64,000 bases of DNA from Rhizobiales bacterium GAS188 (GCA_900104855.1 FNSS01000001.1:5022001-5086000); one strand, 5' to 3'. Shown: positions 51,787 through 60,329, counted from the stretch's first letter. Notes: generated by a model from the letters alone, not told the origin. Numbers and translations: made by a program.

Positions 51787-52632
51787 TCAGCGCAGATGGA
51801 CCGAGCGCTGAAACTCCGCCGGCGTGCGGCCATAGGCTTGCCGGAAGGCGGAGCTGAAATGGCTGTGGCTGGAAAAGCCCAGATCCATGCCCAAGGTGGT
51901 GAGGTCGTCATATTGGCCAAGCAGGTCGAGCGCGCGCGCCAGCCTCAGGCGCAGCTGGTAGCGGTAGAGCGGCATGGCCTCGACCTGCTGGAACACCTGC
52001 GTGAGATAGACGGGCGAGACGCCGACCTCCGCCGCGATCTCGGCTAAGGTCCAGCGCCGCGCCAGATCCGCCGACAGCACCAGCTTGGCGCGGTCCACCA
52101 GCTTCTGCCGGCCAAGGCTCGCGCCTGCCGCATGCGATGTCCGCTCGCCCAAAGCGCGCCGCACCAGCGTCAGCGCCAGGGTTTCCGCTTCCAGGGTTTC
52201 GGCGACCTTTCGGGTCAGGCTGTGCCGCAAGAGTGCAGCCAGCGCCTGCGCGCGCGGATCGATGCGCAGGCGATGCCGGCGAAACGCCAGCACACCGCCC
52301 TCGCGCATCTGCTGCTTCGGCGCCAGCTCGCGCAGCAAGGGCTCGCTGATCACGAGATCCAGGCTGGCGTCGCCGCCCTCGACGGGATGACTGACGCGAT
52401 AACCTTCGCCCTTGTTGAAGAACAGCACTTGATTGGCTTCGGCCACTGCGTCATTGCGGCCCAGATGGCGCACATAGGCGCCGCGATAAGGAAAGACCAG
52501 ATGCGTGGCGTTTGCACACTCTTCAACGCTCTTGTGCCGACACTCGCCACGACAGACGATGTCCCGGATGGTCGCGGTCTCCGTATTCAGGAGAAGCTGA
52601 ACTGAGATCTGCGGCACAGAGGATTGCGACAT
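51787..52632 (-). CDS. AraC-family transcriptional regulator
   Basis: 281 residues starting MSQSSVPQISVQLLLNTETA. The N-terminal domain has THLVFPYRGAYVRHLGRNDA and VLFFNKGEGYRVSHPVEGGD, a cupin-like sensor. The C-terminal AraC domain has TLAEIAAEVGVSPVYLTQVF and LTTLGMDLGFSSHSHFSSAF followed by YGRTPAEF. A GTG/ATG further upstream (52701) is possible, but the shorter start gives the family beginning. It is upstream of the small metal-binding/hydrolase pair on the same strand, with 92 bases between, and may regulate it. Confidence 0.8.
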   Translation of the reverse strand: MSQSSVPQISVQLLLNTETATIRDIVCRGECRHKSVEECANATHLVFPYRGAYVRHLGRNDAVAEANQVLFFNKGEGYRVSHPVEGGDASLDLVISEPLLRELAPKQQMREGGVLAFRRHRLRIDPRAQALAALLRHSLTRKVAETLEAETLALTLVRRALGERTSHAAGASLGRQKLVDRAKLVLSADLARRWTLAEIAAEVGVSPVYLTQVFQQVEAMPLYRYQLRLRLARALDLLGQYDDLTTLGMDLGFSSHSHFSSAFRQAYGRTPAEFQRSVHLR

Positions 52633-52982
52633 TGGGTCGTGCGGTCCTGCCCATTTCCCGGCCAGCCATCGAGCAGCGGCGCTGCCTTCCGGACGCCCCA
52701 TCTACCCCAATACCGAAGCAACCGCACCTCTTCCGCGACGGTCTCGGATATTTCTCGACGAAGAATGGCCTGGCTCGAAGGACAGCTCGATTTCGAACAC
52801 GAACGGCTCATAACGCGCCTGCCGTTGGCGCCGAGCCTCTGACCCATTTTTCGACCGCCCCAAATTCGGCGGCCTCGAGGCGGGCGCCGTCTCGTCTACC
52901 CGGACGCGATCCGAAATCACCACCAATTTCCACGCGCCGCCTCCGCTTGACTAATGCATAACTCGCGAGTTATTGGTTTGGC
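52633..52982. promoter_or_regulatory. divergent gap with ArsR-type palindromic operator
   Basis: 350 bases between the AraC gene (minus) and the ArsR remnant (plus). No gene is seen. TTGACT (52947-52952), a 17-base spacer and TTATTG (52970-52975) form a plausible promoter, and a perfect 16-base palindrome ATAACTCGCGAGTTAT (52958-52973) sits across it, ending 9 bases before the ArsR start. The operator survives although the ArsR gene is truncated. Confidence 0.5.
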
Positions 52983-53159
52983 ATGCAGACCGCGCCCGAC
53001 GCACTCGTCAAGACCCTTGCCGACCCGACGCGCCGGGCGATCTTCGAGCGGCTCAGCCGCCACGGCGAGCAGACCATGAACGTGCTGACCGACCATTCGG
53101 GGGTCTCGCAGCCTGCGGTATCCAAAAACCGCGGCTTCCTCAAGCTCGCCGGAGCTTGA
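52983..53159 (+). pseudogene. truncated ArsR-family regulator
   Basis: From ATG 52983 the frame reads MQTAPDALVKTLADPTRRAI, then FERLSRHGEQTMNVLTDHSG and VSQPAVSKNRGFLKLAGA, matching the first 55 to 58 residues of the SRPBCC-linked ArsR group, and stops at TGA 53157. The normal length is about 110. The HTH is kept except for the second half (usually SKHLAVLKEAGL). A short following frame (LREADFVLIFRAFFAEIERK, ending at 53264) may be a scrap of another gene. Probably inactive. Confidence 0.7.
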
Positions 53160-53266
53160 GGACGCCACGTCGGAGATGAAATCAAGTTGAGAGAAGCCGA
53201 TTTTGTGTTGATCTTCAGGGCGTTCTTTGCCGAGATCGAACGCAAATTCCTTCCAAACGGATAAGA

Positions 53267-53842
53267 GTGCCCATCAAAATGCAACACGTGTCTCGCTATC
53301 ATCCGCTGCTGGTGACCCTGCATTGGCTGCTTGCCTTGCTGATCATCGCGGCGCTGGCCATAGGATTTTTTGGGCTCGCGGCGACGCCCAACTCCGACCC
53401 TGGGAAGGTCGACGTCCTGCGGCTCCACATGGCCGGCGGAATGCTGATCCTCGCCTTGATGGTCATCCGCTTCATCGTGCGCATGCGGACCGCGAGGCCG
53501 GCGCGGGCGACGACAGGTCATCGCAGCCTCGACCGGATCGCGCCGATCTCCCATTACGGGTTTTACGTCCTGGTCGGCCTGATGGTGGGGACCGGCTATA
53601 CGACGGGGATTCTTGCCGGGCTCCCGGAGATCGTGTTCGGTCGCTCAGGCGCCCCGCTGCCACAGAGCTTCATGATTTATCCGACCTTCGTGGCGCACGT
53701 CTATATTGCGGCGTTCCTGGTTGGCTTCATCATCCTGCACGTGCTTGCCGCGTTCTACCACCAATTCGTCAGAAAAGACGGACTGTTCCGGCGGATGTTC
53801 TTCGGGCCTCGTGTGTCAGATCCCGCGGCTCCGGCGGAATAA
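53267..53842 (+). CDS. cytochrome b561
   Basis: 191 residues with four membrane helices. Heme-binding His residues appear in YHPLLVTLHWLLALLIIAAL, LRLHMAGGMLILALMVIRFI and FLVGFIILHVLAAFYHQFVR. The family passes electrons between quinone pool and periplasmic partners. The start is GTG 53267; an ATG at 53279 would shorten it by four residues and is equally possible. Stands alone between the ArsR remnant and the XRE-cupin gene. Confidence 0.85.
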   Translation: MPIKMQHVSRYHPLLVTLHWLLALLIIAALAIGFFGLAATPNSDPGKVDVLRLHMAGGMLILALMVIRFIVRMRTARPARATTGHRSLDRIAPISHYGFYVLVGLMVGTGYTTGILAGLPEIVFGRSGAPLPQSFMIYPTFVAHVYIAAFLVGFIILHVLAAFYHQFVRKDGLFRRMFFGPRVSDPAAPAE

Positions 53843-53963
53843 TTCCGGCGAGACAAGCGCCCCTTGCCCCGTGGGCGGGGGCCGGGCCTAACTGACAGTC
53901 CAGCTTGGCGCCCGCATTGCCTCTCCCCTTGCTTCCCAATGTCTCGTCAATTATAAGAGACAT

Positions 53964-54530
53964 ATGGCTATTTTAATAGATGAATCGAGCACCCAGATCG
54001 CTCGCCGCCTACGCCTCGAGCGCGACATGCGGGGCTGGTCCCTGGCGGATCTGGGAGAACGCTCGGGCGTTTCCAAGGCGACGATCAGCAAGATCGAACG
54101 CGAGGAGGTGAGCCCAACCGCCGTGATCCTGGTGCGACTGGCCGGCGCATTCGATCTGACCCTTGCGGGCCTGCTGCTGCGGGCGGAGGGCGAGGGGAAA
54201 CGGCTGTCCCGGGCCGCCGAACAGCCGGTCTGGCGCGACCCCGGGACAGGCTATCTGCGGAAGCAGGTGTTCAGCCGGCCCGATCATCCCTTGGAGGTCG
54301 TCCAGGTCGAGCTGCCGGCCGGACAACGGGTCGTGTTTCCGGCATCGTCCTATGCGCATATCCGTCAGGCCGTTTGGGTGCAGACGGGCGATCTCGTCAT
54401 CATCGAGGGCGGTGACCGGCATCTCTTGAGCGCCGGCGACTGTCTGGGATTGGGCGCGCCATCCGAGGTGACCCTTGGCAACGAAACCGCCAGACCCTGC
54501 ACCTATCTCGTCGTCCTCGCTCGGAGCTAG
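53964..54530 (+). CDS. XRE-family regulator with cupin sensor domain
   Basis: 188 residues. The helix-turn-helix at 10 to 65 is RRLRLERDMRGWSLADLGER and SGVSKATISKIEREEVSPTA. The C-terminal part carries LEVVQVELPAGQRVVFPASS and LVIIEGGDRHLLSAGDCLGL, a cupin-2 barrel. Such regulators often control an adjacent acetyltransferase or amine-metabolism gene; here a GNAT gene lies 5 bases downstream, so they form an operon. The ligand is unknown. Confidence 0.85.
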   Translation: MAILIDESSTQIARRLRLERDMRGWSLADLGERSGVSKATISKIEREEVSPTAVILVRLAGAFDLTLAGLLLRAEGEGKRLSRAAEQPVWRDPGTGYLRKQVFSRPDHPLEVVQVELPAGQRVVFPASSYAHIRQAVWVQTGDLVIIEGGDRHLLSAGDCLGLGAPSEVTLGNETARPCTYLVVLARS

Positions 54531-54535
54531 CCGTC

Positions 54536-55063
54536 ATGTCGGAGATCAAAGTCGCACCCTTGAACGCCTCCCCGCAGATTCGCGAGGCGCTGCGCGAGAT
54601 CCTCGTCGAGGTGGTGGCGAATGGCGGCTCGGTGAGTTTCATGCACCCGCTGGCGCTCGAGGCGGCCGACACCTTCTGGGAAGGTGCGCTCGCTGCCGCT
54701 GCCCGGGGCGAACGGGTCGTGCTGGGCGCCTTTGACGATGAGAGCTTGGTCGGGACTGTGACGCTGCTGCTCGATTGTCCGCCCAACCAGCCGCACCGGG
54801 CCGAGATCGCGAAGCTGATGACCCGCATGAGCCATCGGGGTCGCGGCGTGGCGAAGGCGCTGATGCGGGCTGCCGAGCGCCTAGCCGTCGAGCAGGCGCG
54901 AACCCTCCTGGTGCTCGACACCGCGACCGAGGGCGGCGCCGCCGCGCTCTATGAGAGGTTGGGGTTCACATTGGCCGGAGAGATTCCGGACTATGCGCTA
55001 AAGCCCCATGGAGGGCTGACGGGGACCATGATCTATTGGAAACGGCCGGGACAGGAACCGTAG
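54536..55063 (+). CDS. GNAT family N-acetyltransferase
   Basis: 175 residues starting MSEIKVAPLNASPQIREALR. Acetyl-CoA site: HRGRGVAKALMRAAERLAVE (R/QxxGxG/A) and TLLVLDTATEGGAAALYERL. The fold is complete. It uses acetyl-CoA to acetylate an unknown amine. It is encoded 5 bases after the XRE-cupin regulator, an arrangement common in Proteobacteria. Confidence 0.85.
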   Translation: MSEIKVAPLNASPQIREALREILVEVVANGGSVSFMHPLALEAADTFWEGALAAAARGERVVLGAFDDESLVGTVTLLLDCPPNQPHRAEIAKLMTRMSHRGRGVAKALMRAAERLAVEQARTLLVLDTATEGGAAALYERLGFTLAGEIPDYALKPHGGLTGTMIYWKRPGQEP

Positions 55064-55082
55064 TGCAGCGTAGTGCAGTGGC

Positions 55083-55274
55083 TCACAGCGCAAGCGCCCG
55101 CGCGAGCTCATCATGTTCGAACGCACTCGACATCCGAGCGATCTCGGCGGGCCGGGCGCCGACCTCCTTTGCCACCGCTCCCCACGTCGCGACGGCTGCC
55201 GCAACCTCGCGGATCACAGCTCTGGCCTGGGGCAGCCCAAGCCCGAAATACCCTGCGGCGCCTTCGACGAGGTC
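55083..55274 (-). pseudogene. HipA-like toxin C-terminal fragment
   Basis: The minus strand reads DLVEGAAGYFGLGLPQARAV followed by IREVAAAVATWGAVAKEVGA and MSSAFEHDELARALAL, matching the last 60 residues of HipA-type Ser/Thr kinase toxins (the helical region ending in AFEH-D). The kinase core is absent; the rest of the frame upstream is unrelated. No antitoxin (HipB) is nearby. A clear remnant. Confidence 0.6.
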
Positions 55275-55284
55275 GAGTGAGCGG

Positions 55285-55520
55285 GTGCTGGATGGCAAGC
55301 CGGACCGCAAAGCGATCGACTCGGTCGTCCCGGCGTTGCAATGCCAGGTCCAAGTCCTCGATAGAGCCGTGACCAAGACGGGGTATCTCGTCGGCGATCA
55401 GTTCACCTTCGCCGACGTCAACCTGATGCCTATCCTGTATAACATCAGGAACTTTCCGGAAGGCCGGGAGGCGATGGATGGAGCCAAGAAGCGGCGTTGG
55501 GAAGAGTCGCCCGCGGCGAC
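55285..55520 (+). pseudogene. glutathione S-transferase C-terminal fragment
   Basis: The plus strand reads VLDGKPDRKAIDSVVPALQC, QVQVLDRAVTKTGYLVGDQF, TFADVNLMPILYNIRNFPEG, which is the helical C-terminal half of a GST, including the N-capping box GDQFTFADV. The thioredoxin-fold half is missing, and the sequence degenerates after REAMDGAKK. It abuts the HipA fragment on the other strand, so a deletion or rearrangement joined two gene ends. The 541 bases between the GNAT and sigma genes hold nothing else recognisable. Confidence 0.65.
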
Positions 55521-55605
55521 AGTGGGTTCAATTCTCCACCGAGCCGCTCCGATGCTAAGACCATATGGCGAGCGAGAGCCAGCGGAACCCTGTCGGCGCG
55601 AAAGA

Positions 55606-56898
55606 TCAAGCCGGCAGGGCCGATTGACGCCGCTGCAGGAAGCGGCGGACCGCGGGGTCGCGCTCGAGGCCGATGGCAATCTCATAGGCGCGCCTCGCTT
55701 CGCCATACGCGCCGGTCTTCCCCAGCAGCTCCGCGCGCGCGGCCCAGTAGGGTTGGTATTCGGCGAGCCGTGCATCGGCGGCGACTTCGCGCATCGCCTC
55801 GAGTGCGGTGGCGGCACCGTGCATTTCCGCGATCGCCAGGGCGCGATTGATCGCGACCACGGGTGAGCCGGCGAGCGCCAGCAATGCGTCATAGAGCTGC
55901 ACTACCTGCGCCCAATTGGCGTTGCCCGTGCGGCAGCGATGAACATGCGCCGATTGCAATGCGCCCTCCAGCTGATAGCGGCCAATGGCGCCAAGCGCGC
56001 TGGCGCGCCGGAGCAACGCCTCGGCTTCGACGATCATTTGCGGATCCCACAACGCCGGATCCTGCTCGGCCAGCGGCACGTATTCGCCATCGGTCTTGCG
56101 GCGGGCGCGACGTCGGGCTTGCGCGTGGAGCATGAGCGCCAGCAGGCCCAGCGCCTCCGGTTCCTCCGGCAGCAATTCGCTCACGAGCCTCGCCAGAAAC
56201 ATGGCTTCGTCCGTGAGATCGCGGCGGGCGACATCGGTGCCGCCAGGATCGGTCCAGCCTTCCGCGAAGGCGGCGTAGATGGCGTCCAGCACGGTGTCGA
56301 GCCGGTCGGGAAGTTCCGCGCGCTCAGGGACGCTGAACGGGATGCCGGCCTGCCGGATCTTGTCCTTGGCCCGAACGAGCCGCTTGCCCATGGCGGCCGG
56401 GGAGGCGAGGAACGCCGAGGCGATGATCTTCGCATCGAGCCCCAGCACCACCTGCAGGATCAACGGCGCCCGGATGCCGGCCTCGATGGCCGGATGTGCG
56501 CAGGCGAACATCAGCGCGAGACGGTGGTCGGGGATTTCCGCGCCCGCCGCCGCGGCGTCCAGCACCTCGGCGAGGACCTGCAACTGCGCGGTCGCAACCT
56601 CGCCGCTGCGGCGGCGTCGGGCGCTGTCGATCATCTTGCGGCGGGCGACGGTCAAAAGCCAGGCTTCCGGGTTCGCCGGGAGGCCGTTCAGCGGCCAATC
56701 CGCCAGCGCCGAAGCGAAGGCCTCCGACAACGCGTCTTCGGCTTGAGCCACATCCCGCGTCCGGGCCACGAGAAAGGCGACGAGCTTGCCGTAGCTGCGA
56801 CGCGCGACCGCATCAGCGGTACTGCGCGCCTGCGCGTCGCCTTCGCGTAAATCCTTGCGTTCACGCAGGATGCCCGCCGCGTTCGCGCGAGACATCCG
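55606..56898 (-). CDS. ECF42-type RNA polymerase sigma factor with TPR-like tail
   Basis: 430 residues. Sigma region 2: YGKLVAFLVARTRDVAQAED, NPEAWLLTVARRKMIDSARR. Region 4: LILQVVLGLDAKIIASAFLA, SPAAMGKRLVRAKDKIRQAG. The tail has TVLDAIYAAFAEGWTDPGGT, LLALMLHAQARRRARRKTDG and VVAINRALAIAEMHGAATAL. The start at 56898 has AAGGA about 9 bases upstream; ATG 56919 is an alternative 7 bases after the YciI stop. With the YciI gene upstream it forms the second ECF42 pair of the window, on the opposite strand to the first. Confidence 0.85.
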   Translation of the reverse strand, partial: RMSRANAAGILRERKDLREGDAQARSTADAVARRSYGKLVAFLVARTRDVAQAEDALSEAFASALADWPLNGLPANPEAWLLTVARRKMIDSARRRRSGEVATAQLQVLAEVLDAAAAGAEIPDHRLALMFACAHPAIEAGIRAPLILQVVLGLDAKIIASAFLASPAAMGKRLVRAKDKIRQAGIPFSVPERAELPDRLDTVLDAIYAAFAEGWTDPGGTDVARRDLTDEAMFLARLVSELLPEEPEALGLLALMLHAQARRRARRKTDGEYVPLAEQDPALWDPQMIVEAEALLRRASALGAIGRYQLEGALQSAHVHRCRTGNANWAQVVQLYDALLALAGSPVVAINRALAIAEMHGAATALEAMREVAADARLAEYQPYWAARAELLGKTGAYGEARRAYEIAIGLERDPAVRRFLQRRQSALPA

Positions 56899-56926
56899 TA
56901 TCCTTCGCTTCGGCTTCATTCGCAGC

Positions 56927-57280
56927 TCAGGCCGACATGCTCCAGACCGGGCGCACTTCGACGATACCGTGGCTCGCGCCCGGGCATCGGGCCGCCCACG
57001 AGATCGCGGCGTCGAGGTCCGGCACATCGATGAGGTAATAGCCACCCAGCTGCTCTTTCGAATCCGCGTACGGGCCGTCCAGCACCTGCGACTTGCCATT
57101 CGCAACCTGCACGGTCGTCGCAGCCGAGCTCCCCTGAAGACGGTTGCTGCCGCTGAGGACGCCCGCCTTCGTCAGTGCCTCCGTGTAGGCCATATAGGCC
57201 GCCACACCCTGTTGCTGCTCGGCCGGCGTCATCTTGGACCAACCGCCCTCGTTCCCATAGATCATCAGAAGGTATTGCAT
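56927..57280 (-). CDS. YciI / DGPF family protein
   Basis: 117 residues starting MQYLLMIYGNEGGWSKMTPA. The DGPF-type motif is VLDGPYADSKEQLGGYYLID. It precedes an ECF42 sigma gene by 28 bases (to the start at 56898). Same family and arrangement as 39556-39921, but the two share little sequence outside the motifs. Function unknown. Confidence 0.85.
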   Translation of the reverse strand: MQYLLMIYGNEGGWSKMTPAEQQQGVAAYMAYTEALTKAGVLSGSNRLQGSSAATTVQVANGKSQVLDGPYADSKEQLGGYYLIDVPDLDAAISWAARCPGASHGIVEVRPVWSMSA

Positions 57281-57542
57281 GTGAGGTCTCCGTCATGGGT
57301 CATTGGCGGGCACCGTGCTCCGCCAGCATAATGACGCTCGAACCCGCGCGATTTGGACAGCCGTGATTTCGAAGGCGGCGGCCGAGAGCCAACGCGTTTA
57401 TTTTACGGCCGATATCAGGCGCCTGCACATGACAGAAGTGTGCTTGGCAGAAGCGTGCTTGGCAGATCTGCACGCGGTTCGCGTCTCCCGAATGCCTGCG
57501 CCGTGACTGTTGGGGGTTGACCGGGCGCCAGGCTTCTTTTAT

Positions 57543-57576
57543 TTAACACATACGTTAATTAACAAGACTGTTAATT
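57543..57576 (+). promoter_or_regulatory. ArsR-type operator
   Basis: A+T-rich stretch directly before the ArsR ATG with a perfect palindrome GTTAATTAAC (57554-57563) and a further GTTAATTA half-site (57570-57577), plus TTAACA at 57543. This fits an autoregulatory ArsR operator. Further upstream (57430-57470) a short imperfect tandem GTGCTTGGCAG repeat occurs, with no assigned role. Confidence 0.5.
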
Positions 57577-57927
57577 ATGACATCCATCGACCCCCTCAGC
57601 ATGACCTTGTCGGCACTGGCGGACCCCACGCGCCGAGCCATCCTGGCGCGCTTGTCGGAGGGCGAGGCAACGGTCAACGAGCTCGCGGCGCCCTTCGATA
57701 TCAGCCTGCCTGCGATCTCGCGGCACCTCAAAGTGCTTGAAACCGCAGGACTTATCTCGCGCGGCCGAGAGGCGCAGTGGCGGCCATGCCGGCTTGAAGC
57801 GGAACCGCTGAAGGCCATGGATGACTGGCTCGGGCGCTACCGGCGCCTCTGGGAGGGGAGCTTCGACAAGATGGACGCCTATATCGCCCGGATCACGAAA
57901 GGAAATCGCAATGACCGCAAAAGCTGA
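57577..57927 (+). CDS. ArsR-family helix-turn-helix regulator
   Basis: 116 residues starting MTSIDPLSMTLSALADPTRR. The recognition helix region is FDISLPAISRHLKVLETAGL and the C-terminal WLGRYRRLWEGSFDKMDAYI is the subgroup hallmark. No metal-binding Cys is present. The stop overlaps the SRPBCC start by 17 bases. This is the only complete one of three ArsR-SRPBCC loci in the window. Confidence 0.9.
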   Translation: MTSIDPLSMTLSALADPTRRAILARLSEGEATVNELAAPFDISLPAISRHLKVLETAGLISRGREAQWRPCRLEAEPLKAMDDWLGRYRRLWEGSFDKMDAYIARITKGNRNDRKS

Positions 57928-58396
57928 GGCCAGAAAATTGGCCGATGACGAGCTGCTGATCACCCGAACTTTCGACGCGCCGGTTTCGCTGGTCTTCCGC
58001 ATCTGGGCAGAGCGCGACCACATGATCCGCTGGTTGGGGCCCGAGGGTTTCACCTGCACCAGCCTCGAGCTCGACTTCCGCCCGGGCGGCGCCTGGCGCG
58101 CCTGCATCGAGTCCGAAGCTTACGGGCAGAGCTGGATGGGCGGAGAGTTTCGCGAAATCGAGACGAATAAGCGCATCGTCTACTCCTTCGCCTGGGAAGA
58201 TGGCCGCGACCAGCCGCGCATGGATACGCTCGTCACGGTGACCTTCGAGGAAGAGGACGGCAAAACGGTCCAGAGCTTCCATCAGGCGCCTTTCCTCCAT
58301 GTCGAGGGCCGCGACAGCCATATCGGAGGCTGGAACTCGTGCTTCAACAGAGAACAGGCCTATGCCGAAAGCCTGGCCAAGGGGGCACAGCGATGA
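57911..58396 (+). CDS. SRPBCC / AHSA1 domain protein
   Basis: 161 residues: MTAKAEARKLADDELLITRT, FDAPVSLVFRIWAERDHMIR, WLGPEGFTCTSLELDFRPGG, FREIETNKRIVYSFAWEDGR, ending ESLAKGAQR. Complete AHSA1/helix-grip domain. Translationally coupled to the ArsR gene upstream (17-base overlap) and GST downstream (ATGA). Likely regulated by ArsR. Ligand unknown. Confidence 0.9.
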   Translation: MTAKAEARKLADDELLITRTFDAPVSLVFRIWAERDHMIRWLGPEGFTCTSLELDFRPGGAWRACIESEAYGQSWMGGEFREIETNKRIVYSFAWEDGRDQPRMDTLVTVTFEEEDGKTVQSFHQAPFLHVEGRDSHIGGWNSCFNREQAYAESLAKGAQR

Positions 58397-59031
58397 TCAC
58401 CGTCACCGCCTTCAAATGGGTGCCGCCATTCGCGCAGGGCCAGGTGCGCGACCTTCGGGTGCGCTGGGCGCTCGAGGAGGCCAGCCTTGCCTATCGGGCG
58501 CGGCTGATCGACTTCGATGACCAGGAATCCGCCGATTATCGCGCGCTGCAACCCTTCGGGCAGGTGCCGGCGTTCAAAGAGGATGACCTCGTTCTTTTCG
58601 AATCAGGAGCGATCGTGCTCCACATCGGAGGCCGGAGCGAAGCGCTCCTTCCCGGCGATGAGGCCGGAAAGGCGCGCGCGGTCACTTGGCTGTTCGCAGC
58701 CCTCAACACAATGGAGGTCGTGATCCAACCGCTCGCCGAGATCGATCATTTCTTCGCCAAGCAGGAATGGGCGAAGCTCCATCGGCCGGACATGGAGAAA
58801 AGGGTCAAGCTACGCCTGGCGGAGCTCGCCGCGCGGCTCGGCGATGGCGATTATCTGGAGGACCGCTTCACCATCGGCGACCTCATGATGACGACGGTGC
58901 TTCGGATCTTGCGGCATACCGACCTCGTGGAGGCCGAGCCCAAGCTGAAGGCATACCAGCTGCGCTGTGAGGCGCGGCCAGCCTTCCAGCGCGCGCTTCG
59001 CGACCACATGGCGGCGTTCGAGACCCACTGA
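58393..59031 (+). CDS. glutathione S-transferase family protein
   Basis: 212 residues starting MITVTAFKWVPPFAQGQVRD. GQVPAFKEDDLVLFESGAIV has the cis-Pro and Glu-Ser glutathione site; DGDYLEDRFTIGDLMMTTVL is the C-terminal N-capping region. ATGA overlap with the SRPBCC gene. With ArsR and SRPBCC it makes a three-gene operon, probably for handling an electrophilic compound. Confidence 0.85.
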   Translation: MITVTAFKWVPPFAQGQVRDLRVRWALEEASLAYRARLIDFDDQESADYRALQPFGQVPAFKEDDLVLFESGAIVLHIGGRSEALLPGDEAGKARAVTWLFAALNTMEVVIQPLAEIDHFFAKQEWAKLHRPDMEKRVKLRLAELAARLGDGDYLEDRFTIGDLMMTTVLRILRHTDLVEAEPKLKAYQLRCEARPAFQRALRDHMAAFETH

Positions 59032-59192
59032 AACGATCGGCGGTCGGTGAGCGATCACGCGCGATCAGCCGTCGCACCGTGACGGCGAGGCACTTCCCAT
59101 ATTGACCGGCGCTCTCCGATCCGACATGCGAAGCCGCCCGCATGATGCGGACCAAGGCGAGACAGCTATCCGGGTCAGGGGGCGCCAGCCGC

Positions 59193-59777
59193 ATGTTCGA
59201 GCAACTCTCTTTTGCGGGATTCGGCGCGGCGCCGCGCCCGACGGATGGGGTGTTCTTCGCAATCTTTCCGGATATGCGGGTCGCGGCCCATATTGCAGAG
59301 GTCGTGCTGCATCTGCGCGGCGCACATGGATTGACAGGCAGGCCGCTCGAGACGGAGCGTTTCCATGTCTCTCTGCTTTCCCTCGGCGAACATGCGGGCC
59401 TGCCGCAGGATATCGTTGCCGCCGCGGGCGAAGCCGCTTCAGCCGTCGCGATGCCGCCTTTCGAGGTCGCGTTCAACCGCGCGGTGAGCTTCGGCCGCGG
59501 AGCGAATGACCTGCCTTTCGTCCTGCGCGGTGGCGACGGCGTCGCGGCGCTGACGGCGTTTCATCAGGCTCTCGGCATCGCGATGAAGAAAGCCGGGCTC
59601 GGGCGCTGGGTGAGTCCGCACTACACGCCGCACCTGACCCTGCTCTATGATGACCGCAGCGTCGCCGAACAGGCCGTCGAGACGATTGGCTGGACGGCGC
59701 GCGAGTTCGTCCTCGTGCACAGCCTGCTTGGTCGGAGACGTTACTTTCCGCTCGGGCGGTGGCCGTTGCGCGGCTGA
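59193..59777 (+). CDS. 2'-5' RNA ligase / LigT-like phosphoesterase
   Basis: 194 residues with the two His-x-Thr/Ser-x motifs: ERFHVSLLSLGEH and HYTPHLTLLYDDRS. FFAIFPDMRVAAHI opens the fold. The family hydrolyses cyclic phosphodiesters (2',3'-cyclic RNA ends). Start 59193 (MFEQLSFAGFG) is chosen over 59142 because it gives the typical family beginning, with AGGGGG upstream; not certain. The following 169 bases to the next gene hold nothing recognisable. Confidence 0.7.
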   Translation: MFEQLSFAGFGAAPRPTDGVFFAIFPDMRVAAHIAEVVLHLRGAHGLTGRPLETERFHVSLLSLGEHAGLPQDIVAAAGEAASAVAMPPFEVAFNRAVSFGRGANDLPFVLRGGDGVAALTAFHQALGIAMKKAGLGRWVSPHYTPHLTLLYDDRSVAEQAVETIGWTAREFVLVHSLLGRRRYFPLGRWPLRG

Positions 59778-59946
59778 CTTTCGAACTGAACGCGACAGGC
59801 GAGACTGCGCTGCTTCTCGATGGGGGGCGGGCGACCCAGCTTCCGATGACGACGCCGGTCCATCGCCAGCTCGACTTGCTCGACCTACAATTCCAATAGC
59901 TCTCGATCGTAGCGAGCTTCAGGCGCGAAGTGGATGGGCGGCTTAC

Positions 59947-60210
59947 TTAGCCAGAGCCGGCGTGCGCCTGGCTGATTCCGACCTCGTACCGCAGCGCGAT
60001 TGCCGCGTGCTCGATCGCTGCCCATGCCGGTCTTGCACTCTCCGATGCGAAATCGCCGAACCAGAGCGTGGCTGCAATGACAGCTGCGGCGAGCAATGTC
60101 GACAGCCAGGCTCCAGGGCTGCCTCGCTCAATGACCTGGTCAACGTCTTCATCGGATGATTGCGCCAAGATCCTGGGCTTTGCATTCCGAAGATTCTCGG
60201 GCGTGTGCAT
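59947..60210 (-). CDS. small membrane-anchored hypothetical protein
   Basis: 87 residues. MHTPENLRNAKPRILAQSSD and EDVDQVIERGSPGAWLSTLL are polar, then LAAAVIAATLWFGDFASESA is hydrophobic. GGAGG lies 6 bases before ATG 60210. I recognise no family. Divergent from LysR at 60330 (119-base gap), so it may be a LysR target. Confidence 0.45.
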   Translation of the reverse strand: MHTPENLRNAKPRILAQSSDEDVDQVIERGSPGAWLSTLLAAAVIAATLWFGDFASESARPAWAAIEHAAIALRYEVGISQAHAGSG

Positions 60211-60329
60211 GACTACCTCCATGCGGACATTCTCTCGATAATTGACGCGGGTCGCTCCCGCCGCGAGAAAGATATAGGCATGATGATAGCATGCTTGAAA
60301 TGCATTCTCGTCACGCTTACATGTTTGCA

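Noticed and set aside
57430-57470. Short tandem repeat as a possible CRISPR or satellite
   Set aside because: Only two imperfect copies of GTGCTTGGCAG are present, with no spacer pattern.
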